This document shows, one piece after another, positions 1 to 7,277 of a stretch of DNA of 64,000 nucleotides. Origin of the DNA: JACCXG01 sp963834305 (GTDB lineage Bacteria; Acidobacteriota; Vicinamibacteria; Vicinamibacterales; 2-12-FULL-66-21); the NCBI GenBank assembly GCA_963834305.1, contig CAWIAX010000004.1, positions 310,001 to 374,000 on the forward strand. The letters are read 5' to 3'. Each line of letters starts with the position of its first letter. Positions within the stretch are counted from its first letter, which is position 1. Under the pieces are notes generated by a model that saw only the letters and a program-made list of their open reading frames with translations, was not told the origin of the DNA and ran no database searches. A program made the translations under genes and the position numbers.

Positions 1-1248
1 GCCGGTGCCATTGGTCCGCCCCGCGAGCTGTGTGACCGTGCTCAGCGCCCCCGCGTAGCTGCCGCGCCCCAGGCTGACTTGCGCCCGCGACGCCTGGAAG
101 AGCTGCTCGCGCCCCGCCAGCGGGTCGGCTGGATCGCCGGTGCGTCCTGGCGCCTGATCGACGGCAGTCAGGCTGCCGAACGTCAGTCGGCCGGCCGAGC
201 CGGTCAGTTTGGCGCCGAAGATCGGGTCGACGATCCGCCGGGTGTGCACGGCGTAGAGCATCGATGCGTCTCCCTGGGCGTTGCCGGCCAGGTTGAACAG
301 GCCGGCCCCTTCCATGAAGAACGGGCGCTTCTCGGAGAAGAACACGGGGAACCGCTGGTTGATCTCGACCTGGAAGGCATCGCTCTCGACCTGGCTGAAG
401 TCGGGATTGACCGTCGCGTCGAGCGTGATGGTCGGGGTGAGGCCCCATTTCGCGCTCAACCCGAGGTCCCCCCGGTCGTCGGCGCCACGCCACGACGAGA
501 GCGTCCGGCGCTCCTGGTTGCGGGAGTAGGTGGCTGACGGAATCAGCTCGCGCGTGGGGCGCGGCTGCAGCCCGGCGAACGACAGCCGGGCGTGCTTTTC
601 GAAGACCCACTTGCCGGGCTCGAGCGGGGGCCAGGCCACCGAGACCCCCGATCGGCTGATCCGCCGCCAGAACAGGACACCCATCTGCACGTCGGCGCCG
701 CCGCTGAAGCGGATCGACTGGAGGGGCAGCCGGATTTCCGCGTCGTAGCCGCGCTCGGTCACGCGGGCCGCGCTCTGCCACACCCAGTCGGGCGACTCGT
801 CTTCGGATCCCGCGATCGTGTTGATCATGTCGAGCTGGATGCCGCTGGCGTTGACCATGAGGTGGTAGGCCACCTGCCCGGTGCCGAGGGCATCGAGGCT
901 GAGGCCGACCCAGTCGTCGCTCCAGATGTTGTCGCGCCGCGTGATCGACGTCTTGATGCGTCCGGGCTCCGGGTCGTTGCAGCGGAAGGCGAAATAGAGC
1001 GCCTCGGCGTCGTACGACGCCCAGACGGTGGTCTCCTGCGGGACGCCGTCGCCGTGGAGCGGATTGTAGGACAGCCATGTGCCGGTGGGCAGCGGCGCGC
1101 CAGCCCAGGCCTGATCGTCCAGGCGGCCGTCGATGACCGGTGCCTGCGCTGCCCGTTGTGCCCGCATCGGCGCCGGAGCGGGCGGCTGGTCCGCGGCGGC
1201 GGGCGCCGCCAGCAGCAGGACGAGGAAGGGCAGCAGGAGTGGCCTCAC
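1..1248 (-). CDS. DUF5916 domain outer-membrane protein (3' part cut by window edge)
   Basis: The frame is open from a GTG at 1248 down to base 1, so only the first 416 residues are present. Residues 1-20 form a signal peptide (MRPLLLPFLVLLLAAPAAA). Residues 25-200 resemble a family 9 carbohydrate-binding domain (QAPVIDGRLDDQAW, followed by an aromatic-rich beta fold). The rest matches the DUF5916 region, with the family signature around NPDFSQVESD and FFSEKRPFFMEGAGLF. Full-length members are 700-900 residues and end in a predicted beta barrel. Their function is unknown, though many sit near TonB-dependent uptake genes. No in-frame start lies shortly upstream of the GTG. The family call is firm; the role is not. 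Confidence 0.85.
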   Translation of the reverse strand, partial: MRPLLLPFLVLLLAAPAAADQPPAPAPMRAQRAAQAPVIDGRLDDQAWAGAPLPTGTWLSYNPLHGDGVPQETTVWASYDAEALYFAFRCNDPEPGRIKTSITRRDNIWSDDWVGLSLDALGTGQVAYHLMVNASGIQLDMINTIAGSEDESPDWVWQSAARVTERGYDAEIRLPLQSIRFSGGADVQMGVLFWRRISRSGVSVAWPPLEPGKWVFEKHARLSFAGLQPRPTRELIPSATYSRNQERRTLSSWRGADDRGDLGLSAKWGLTPTITLDATVNPDFSQVESDAFQVEINQRFPVFFSEKRPFFMEGAGLFNLAGNAQGDASMLYAVHTRRIVDPIFGAKLTGSAGRLTFGSLTAVDQAPGRTGDPADPLAGREQLFQASRAQVSLGRGSYAGALSTVTQLAGRTNGTG

Positions 1249-1332
1249 GTCGTGAGGCTTAGACGGATCCGGCGGGGGATTGGTTGTGTGGCCGCGGCAC
1301 ATCCAGCCGGCGGTCACCGTGCTCGGAACCGA

Positions 1333-2475
1333 TCACGCCGGCTCGATCATCGGCAGCGTCACGATGAACTCGGAGCCGCGCCCCGTACCCTCGCTGTGGG
1401 CGGCAATGGTGCCGTCGTGGAGTTCCACGAGGCGCCTGGCCACGGCGAGCCCGATGCCGAGCCCGTTGCCTCCTCCCGCCGCACGCGCGAACAAATCGAA
1501 GACCCGCTCGAGATCGGCGGCGGCAATGCCCTGGCCCGTGTCGCGCACCCTGACGCGGCCCGCTCCATTTCCGGTCCGGTCAGCCAGGATCGCAATCGAG
1601 CCGCCTTCAGGCGTGTACTTCGTCGCATTGGTCAGGATGTTCGTCAGCACCTGACGGATCCGGCTCCCGTCCGCCAGGATCGGGAGCGGTTCGTCGTGGG
1701 TCTCGACGGTCAGCTGCTGCTGCCGATTCCGCACCGCGGCTTCCGCGAGGTCGGCAGCTTCCCGCACCATCTGCCGGAGATCTATCGGCTCGCGCTGCAG
1801 CGCGATGGCGCCGCGCATGACCTGGGACGCATGGAGCAGATCCTCCACGAGCCGGGCCATATGTCCGACCTGGCGTTCCAGGATCTGCTGTGCCCGCGCC
1901 GCCCCGGCGGGATTCTGCTTCATCACGCCCAGCGCGGCGACGACGCCGCTGAGCGGCTGGCGCAGCTCGTGGGCGATCACCGCCAGCGCGTCGTCCTTGG
2001 CGCGGTTGTCCGCCTCGGCCTGCAACCGGGCCCGGTCTGCTTCGAGGGTCGAGCGCAGCCGGGTCCTCGCCAGGTTCGCCAGCTCTTCGTTGGTTTCCAG
2101 CAGGTGCCGCTGCAGCCGCTGCTCGTCGTCGTACGCCGGTTCCCCGACGAGCACGCAGCCCCCGGAATCCAGGGAGGCGAAGCATCGCAGCGTGAAGGGC
2201 AGGCTGTCGGCGTCACAGAAATTCAGGTGGATGGGATCCGGCCGGGGCACACCTTCAGCCAGCCATCCGCCCACGATCGCGGCATCGTGATCGGTCAAAT
2301 ATTCGAAGATCGGCCGTCCCTGCAGGGCGCGGTCCGCCACGCCGAGGCGGCCGCACATCGCGGCGTTCGCGGACACGACGGTGCCATCCGGCGCAAGGCG
2401 GACGACGTGCACGACACGCGTGCCGTCGAGAAACGCCGTCAGCAGGGCACCGACGTCGAGGGACGGGTCGCTCAT
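1333..2475 (-). CDS. PAS-type sensor histidine kinase
   Basis: A 380-residue soluble histidine kinase. Residues 1-110 are PAS-like and 115-160 are a predicted coiled coil. The H-box AVIAHELRQPLSG has the phospho-acceptor His169. It is followed by an HATPase domain with N-box NILTNATKYT, G1 box DTGQGI, F box VFDLFARA and G2 box GLGIGLA. The ATG at 2475 overlaps the stop of the upstream B12-binding gene by four bases (ATGA), so the two are probably translationally coupled. There is no membrane segment or receiver domain and no partner response regulator next door. Coupling suggests that the B12 protein supplies the signal; this is inference. Confidence 0.9.
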   Translation of the reverse strand: MSDPSLDVGALLTAFLDGTRVVHVVRLAPDGTVVSANAAMCGRLGVADRALQGRPIFEYLTDHDAAIVGGWLAEGVPRPDPIHLNFCDADSLPFTLRCFASLDSGGCVLVGEPAYDDEQRLQRHLLETNEELANLARTRLRSTLEADRARLQAEADNRAKDDALAVIAHELRQPLSGVVAALGVMKQNPAGAARAQQILERQVGHMARLVEDLLHASQVMRGAIALQREPIDLRQMVREAADLAEAAVRNRQQQLTVETHDEPLPILADGSRIRQVLTNILTNATKYTPEGGSIAILADRTGNGAGRVRVRDTGQGIAAADLERVFDLFARAAGGGNGLGIGLAVARRLVELHDGTIAAHSEGTGRGSEFIVTLPMIEPA

Positions 2476-3539
2476 TCCCGGCCGACGCCCCCCTCTCCGC
2501 ACAACAGTGCCAGCGCGCTGCGCACGTCCGCGGCATAGTCGTCGGCGCCCGTATCGCGCCACGCGCCCGGCGCCCTGAAGGCCGCGCCGCCCACCACGAC
2601 GCGCAACCCGCTCGTGACCGCTCGTGCCTGGCTGACGAGCTGTCGCGCCTGGTGCAGGTTGAACAGCATCGTCACCGACACGCCGAGCAGTGACGGCCGG
2701 GCGTCGGCGACGGCGCCGACGATTGCCGGGATGGGCAGGTTGCACCCGAGGAACTGGACCTGCCAGCCGCCGGCCTCGAGCATGTCCGACACCATCAGGG
2801 CGCCGATGTGATGCAGCTCTCCCGGCACGCCGGTGATGATGGCCCGGCCGCGGCTGGCGGCTGGACGCTCGATGTGTTCGAAGACCTGTGCCATCACGAA
2901 CTGGGTCACCCCGGTCGCCATGTGCTCCTGCGCGACGGAAATCGCGTTCGATTCCCAGCGCGTTCCCACCTCGTACATCGCGGCCTGGAAGACGTCGGCG
3001 TAGAGGTCCTGCACCGGCACGCCGTTCCGCAGCGTCTCCAGCGCGACGGCGAGCGCCGCCTTCCGCTCGCCCGCGAGAATGGCCTGGACGAACATCCGCC
3101 TGGGCAGCGCCAGCGGTCCGTCCGGCTCAACCCCGGCCGCCGCGGCGGTGGCCTGCCCGGCGAAGTCGAGGAAACCGGCGATCAGGCGCCGCTCCTGCGC
3201 GTCCAGGCGCGACCCGGCGGCCCTTTCGACCTGGCGCAGGCTCTCCCACAGCGCGGTGGCGCTGATGCCTCGTGCGTCCAGCACGCGCGCGTGCCACTGG
3301 ACGTAGTCGCGGAACGACTCGTGCGATTCATTCTCGACGGACGCCGCGAGGAACTGCACGTGGAACCTGGCCTCTTCGATGCGGGCGGTCCGGTCCCTGT
3401 CCACGGCATCCGGATTCCGCGACAGCACCGCGTCGGCCGCCGCCTCGGCGATGGCGTGTTCGTGCCGACGGAGCGTGCGGCTGACGCCGAAGCGATCGGG
3501 CAATGGCTTGGCTGTGCCAAGCTCCCCGGAGTTCGTCAT
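2472..3539 (-). CDS. Cobalamin-binding sensor protein with Wx9EH photoreceptor motif
   Basis: A 355-residue protein. The N-terminal half is helical and unrecognised. The C-terminal half is a helical cap plus a Rossmann-type B12-binding domain. Visible motifs are Trp195 and Glu205-His206, exactly nine residues apart (Wx9EH), then E-x-H-x-x-G at 241-246 with His243 as probable lower cobalt ligand, SVTMLFN, and a terminal VVGGAAF. Wx9EH is the adenosylcobalamin pocket signature of CarH/LitR light sensors. There is no MerR DNA-binding domain, so output may go through the coupled histidine kinase. I chose the ATG at 3539 because a TATATT lies at 3552-3557 upstream of it; an ATG at 3572 is also open. 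Confidence 0.85.
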   Translation of the reverse strand: MTNSGELGTAKPLPDRFGVSRTLRRHEHAIAEAAADAVLSRNPDAVDRDRTARIEEARFHVQFLAASVENESHESFRDYVQWHARVLDARGISATALWESLRQVERAAGSRLDAQERRLIAGFLDFAGQATAAAAGVEPDGPLALPRRMFVQAILAGERKAALAVALETLRNGVPVQDLYADVFQAAMYEVGTRWESNAISVAQEHMATGVTQFVMAQVFEHIERPAASRGRAIITGVPGELHHIGALMVSDMLEAGGWQVQFLGCNLPIPAIVGAVADARPSLLGVSVTMLFNLHQARQLVSQARAVTSGLRVVVGGAAFRAPGAWRDTGADDYAADVRSALALLCGEGGVGRE

Positions 3540-3551
3540 GACCACGCAACT

Positions 3552-3557
3552 AATATA
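3552..3557 (-). promoter_or_regulatory. -10-like TATATT upstream of B12-sensor gene
   Basis: Minus-strand TATATT, twelve bases before the ATG at 3539, in an otherwise GC-rich stretch. No Shine-Dalgarno sequence follows. It would give a leader of only a few bases and argues against the longer start at 3572. Confidence 0.4.
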
Positions 3558-3656
3558 TCGCCCCGCCGCCATGCCGCGTCCGGGGCGATGATCGGGGGGT
3601 CGTCTGGACGACGCGAGATGGAACTGAACCGAGCGGGGTGATGAGCGGAAGGAAGG

Positions 3657-3683
3657 CCTGACAGGGGACAGCCCCCTGCCAGG
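3657..3683 (-). terminator. Strong hairpin after TonB receptor gene
   Basis: The 27-base dyad has arms CCTG-CAGGGG and CCCCTG-CAGG around a short loop. It lies 18 bases beyond the stop of the minus-strand TonB receptor and before the B12-sensor gene. No clear T tract follows, so it could also be a dispersed palindromic repeat. Confidence 0.4.
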
Positions 3684-3700
3684 CGTACCGTTCGGACGCG

Positions 3701-6700
3701 CTAGAAGCCGAGCCGGAGGCCGAGACGCATCAGCCGTTCGCTGCCGCCGGCGGTCCCGGTGATTTCGCTGAAGCCGTTCAGGTTGCGGATGCTGCCATCC
3801 GGATTCAGCTGCAGGTTGGACACGTTGCCGCCGGGGTTGTTGAACCGCGGCGTGTCGAGCATGTTGAACGCCTCGAAGCGGAACTGCAGGCTCCGGCCGT
3901 TCAGCACGGTGAAGTCACGGAACAGGCCGAAGTCCCAGCTCCAGAAGCCCGGTCCGCGCAGCACGTTCCACGGCGCCGTGCCGAAGCGCGCGTCGGTCAC
4001 CGGCCTGAACGCCAGCGGATCGAAGTAGGCGTTGCCGCGGCCGATGCCGCCGAGGATCGTCGGCGTGCCGACGAGATCGGCGCGCTGCTGGCTCTCCGGC
4101 GCGTTCAGCGAGGCGCCGCCCGACGTGACGTTGAACGGCGTGCCGCTGAAGTAGCTGATGATGTTGTTCGCCTGCCAGCCGCCGACGAGCAGCGGCAGCA
4201 GCCCGCCCCGGTTCATCCAGCGCCGCCCCTTGCCGAAGGGGAGCTCGGTGAGGTTGGTGATGTGGAAGCTGTGCGGCCGGTCGATGTCGCTCAGCCCGTA
4301 GTTCAGGTGGTAGTACTCGGGGATCTGGATCCGCGCCACGCCGTCGCTGTTGGCGGCGCCGGCGATGCCCTTGGACCTCGAGAACGTGTAGTTCACCCCG
4401 ACTTGGAAGCCGTCGGCGAACCGGCGCTCGAGGCGCGACTGCAGCGAGTGGTAGCTGGTGTCGCCGATCGGGGTGACCAGCCGCGTCTGCGCCGTCCGCC
4501 CGTACAGCCGATTGAGCTGGCGGCCGGCCTGGCCGCCGCCGATCGGGGACCAGTTCAGCTCGCGCACCCCCAGCTGGTTGATCTGCTTGGTGGCCACGTA
4601 TGCCGTTTCCCCGACGAAGCCCCACCCGAGCTCCCGCTGCACCGCGGCGTTCCACGAGTGGATGAAGCCGCGATCGAACTTCTCCGGCAGCGTGACGACT
4701 GAGACGTTGCCCGGCACCGGGATGATGCCGTTGCCCAGGTCGGGATCCGTGACGGTCGGAATGCCGGCGCTGAGCGGGCTGACCCAGGCCCAGGAGTTCG
4801 GCGCCTGCTCGAGCAGGTTGAGCAGGATCGGGTGGTTGGTCCGCATCGGCCGGGCCAGCGCATACGGGTCATTCGTCAGGCCGTAGCCGGCGCGGAACAC
4901 CGTTTTCGGCGTGGCGCGGAACGCCATGCCGATCCGCGGCGCGAACATCGTCTTGCTCACCTCGACGCCGAGATCCTCGGGGACCTGGCCGATGCCGCCG
5001 ATCTCGACCATGTTGGTCAGCGGGTTGTAGCGCTCGAGGCCGCGGTCGGCGCGGGTCGGGATGGGGAAGTACTCCCAGCGGGTGCCGTACGACAGCGTCA
5101 GCTTCTGCGACGCCTGCCATTGATCGCGCACGTAGGCGCTGTACAGCCAGTTGCGCGTCGTGTACGGCGCAACCACCTCGTTCAACTTGCCGACGGTCGT
5201 GGGCAGGCCGAGCAGGTAGGTGCCCCAGGAGTTGAAGTTCGTCCCCGACGGGCCGCCCTGTAACTGGGTCGGGCCGCCGCCGAACTCGAACCCGCCGCGC
5301 GCGCCCTGGCTCGAGCCGGCGAACTCGGGCTGCGTGTGGTTCATCGCCTGGTAGTAGATGTCGGTGCCGAAGCGGATGTTGTGGCTGCCCTTCACCCAGT
5401 TGATGTTGACGACGTTCTGGATCTGGTCGTCGCTGCGGTAGTAGGGCATGTAGGTCTCGGTGGTGCCCCAGCCGGTATAGCCGCCCACCGCGAAGCGCGG
5501 CATGCCGCCTTCGAACGGCCGCCGGCCGTTCGTGCCGGGCAGCCCGAGGAAGTCGAGCCCCTTGTTCTCGCCGATGTCGGTCTGCTCGACGCCGGTGTTC
5601 ATCCGCACCCAGCCGAGGTGCCCGTCGATCACCAGGTTGGAGCTCAGGGTGTAGGTGAACCCGCCCGAGACGCTGTGGGTCTTGCCCGAGCCGATGCCCG
5701 GGTTGCCGCCGCCGACCGGCGGGCCCTGCATCAGCTCGCCGAAGACAGTGGCGTTGTCCTGGAAGAAGTCCAGGATGCTGTAGCGGCCGAAGAAGTTCAG
5801 CTTCGTCGTCGCGTTGTAGGTCACCTTGCTGTCCACGGTCCAGCGGTTGAAGATGAACGGCGCCTGGACGAAGTAGTTGTTCTGCTCCGGGATGGTGCCG
5901 TCGGCGTTGCGCAGGTTGGGCAGCGGCAGCAGCGCCGCCATCTTGGCGGCGATCGGATCGATGCGCCCCTGCGGGATGATGTTGCCCGGGAACGGCGTGC
6001 GGCCGAGGCCGGTGGCGGTGCCGGTCGCCGGGTCGTAAATCGGGTTGACCGAGGCCGACAGGTCGCCGCGGCGCAGCGCTTCGGTCGGTACCGAGATCGT
6101 GTTGTTGACGTTCTGCTTGTCGCGCGTCGATTCGTAGCTGACGAAGAAGAACAGCTTGTTGCGGACGATCGGGCCGCCGAGCGTGCCGCCGAACTGGTTG
6201 TAGCGCCACTCCCCCTTGGGCGTGCCGGGGGGCGCGAAGTAGCTCTGCGTCCGCAGCGCCTCGTTGGTGTGGTACTCGAACGCCGAGCCGCGCAGGTTGT
6301 TCGTGCCGCTCTTGATCTGCACGTTGATCGCCGCGCCGCCCGCCAGCCCCTGCTCCGCGTCGAAGCTGTTGGTCACGACGTTGACGGTTTCGAGCGACTC
6401 GAGCGCCGGCACGTAGGCGGCGACGTGCGGCAGCCAGATATTGGTGGTGCTGACGCCGTCGATCCGCGTGTTGTTGGTGCTCTGCGACGCGCCGTTGACG
6501 TTGAAGGTCAGCGCCCGCGACGGGTTCGACGGCACCGAGTGCGCGTCGGCCGGCGGCGTGAATCCGGGGATGACCTTGAACAGGTTCTGGTAGTTGCGGC
6601 CGAGCGGCACCGGCAGCTCGGTCAGCTCGCGGGCGTTGAGCTCGGCACGGACCTCCGCCCGATCGGTCTGGAGGATCTGGGACGAGGCCTCGACGGTGAC

Positions 6701-7084
6701 CGTTTCGGTGAGCTGTCCGATCTGCAGCGCCACGTTCACGCGCGTCACGTTGTTGAGCGTCACCTGGACGTCGGTGCGGGTCGCATTGCTGAAGCCGGAC
6801 ATGCCGATCGAGACCTTGTAGGAACCGGGCTGCAGCGTCGGAAACCGGTAGGCGCCAGTCTCGTCGGTCACGGTCTCGCGGGTCGTGTTCGTCTCGACGT
6901 TCGTGATGGTGACGGCGGCGCCCGGGAGGGCCGCGCCGGTGTTGTCGGTCACGTTGCCGACGATGGAGCCGTAGAGCACCTGGGCGGCGGCGTTACCCGC
7001 GGCCAGGATGATCCCCAGGGCAAAAACGATCGCGGGGAACACGACGGTCCGCCGACGGATCGCGCAGGCTGAGGCAGACAGCAC
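3701..7084 (-). CDS. Oar-like TonB-dependent receptor
   Basis: A 1127-residue outer-membrane protein. It has a signal peptide (around residues 12-36), then a carboxypeptidase-regulatory/CNA-B-like domain starting GSIVGNVTDNTGAALPGA, a plug domain (NVNGASQSTNNTRIDGVS), and a long beta-barrel region ending in Phe (LMRLGLRLGF). This is the acidobacterial Oar architecture, thought to import large substrates; the ligand is unknown. Start choice: an AAAAGGAGG (7090-7098) sits five bases before a GTG at 7084, whereas the ATG at 7111 lies upstream of that site and has no ribosome binding site of its own. It is transcribed divergently from the dehydrogenase gene. Confidence 0.92.
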   Translation of the reverse strand: MLSASACAIRRRTVVFPAIVFALGIILAAGNAAAQVLYGSIVGNVTDNTGAALPGAAVTITNVETNTTRETVTDETGAYRFPTLQPGSYKVSIGMSGFSNATRTDVQVTLNNVTRVNVALQIGQLTETVTVEASSQILQTDRAEVRAELNARELTELPVPLGRNYQNLFKVIPGFTPPADAHSVPSNPSRALTFNVNGASQSTNNTRIDGVSTTNIWLPHVAAYVPALESLETVNVVTNSFDAEQGLAGGAAINVQIKSGTNNLRGSAFEYHTNEALRTQSYFAPPGTPKGEWRYNQFGGTLGGPIVRNKLFFFVSYESTRDKQNVNNTISVPTEALRRGDLSASVNPIYDPATGTATGLGRTPFPGNIIPQGRIDPIAAKMAALLPLPNLRNADGTIPEQNNYFVQAPFIFNRWTVDSKVTYNATTKLNFFGRYSILDFFQDNATVFGELMQGPPVGGGNPGIGSGKTHSVSGGFTYTLSSNLVIDGHLGWVRMNTGVEQTDIGENKGLDFLGLPGTNGRRPFEGGMPRFAVGGYTGWGTTETYMPYYRSDDQIQNVVNINWVKGSHNIRFGTDIYYQAMNHTQPEFAGSSQGARGGFEFGGGPTQLQGGPSGTNFNSWGTYLLGLPTTVGKLNEVVAPYTTRNWLYSAYVRDQWQASQKLTLSYGTRWEYFPIPTRADRGLERYNPLTNMVEIGGIGQVPEDLGVEVSKTMFAPRIGMAFRATPKTVFRAGYGLTNDPYALARPMRTNHPILLNLLEQAPNSWAWVSPLSAGIPTVTDPDLGNGIIPVPGNVSVVTLPEKFDRGFIHSWNAAVQRELGWGFVGETAYVATKQINQLGVRELNWSPIGGGQAGRQLNRLYGRTAQTRLVTPIGDTSYHSLQSRLERRFADGFQVGVNYTFSRSKGIAGAANSDGVARIQIPEYYHLNYGLSDIDRPHSFHITNLTELPFGKGRRWMNRGGLLPLLVGGWQANNIISYFSGTPFNVTSGGASLNAPESQQRADLVGTPTILGGIGRGNAYFDPLAFRPVTDARFGTAPWNVLRGPGFWSWDFGLFRDFTVLNGRSLQFRFEAFNMLDTPRFNNPGGNVSNLQLNPDGSIRNLNGFSEITGTAGGSERLMRLGLRLGF

Positions 7085-7089
7085 CTGGA

Positions 7090-7098
7090 CCTCCTTTT
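7090..7098 (-). promoter_or_regulatory. Shine-Dalgarno AAAAGGAGG of TonB receptor
   Basis: Near-perfect anti-16S match, five bases from GTG 7084. It would lie inside the coding sequence if the upstream ATG at 7111 were used, so it decides the start. Confidence 0.75.
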
Positions 7099-7265
7099 GA
7101 TTGCTGAGCATGGTTGCCGCCGGCCGCGCACACGGCCGAGTCGGGGCGCCGGCGGCCCGATGGGGGTCGCCGTGCGCTTTCGGGCGGCGGCTGGAGTATA
7201 CGCGAGATCGGGGACCGGGGAGGAGTATCTACGACGCGGGGCGGTCCCCCGTTTCCAGGCCGGAA

Positions 7266-7271
7266 TACAAT
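7266..7271 (+). promoter_or_regulatory. -10-like TACAAT six bases before start codon
   Basis: TACAAT is separated by six bases from the ATG at 7278 and there is no Shine-Dalgarno sequence. Transcription would begin at or next to the start codon, a leaderless arrangement. No convincing -35 box is seen. Confidence 0.4.
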
Positions 7272-7277
7272 CGGTCG

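Noticed and set aside
592..2538. Long plus-strand open frame antisense to the DUF5916 and kinase genes
   Set aside because: Its product is low-complexity Arg/Gly/His-rich with no domain. The minus-strand frames contain clear family motifs. Such shadows are common at this GC content.
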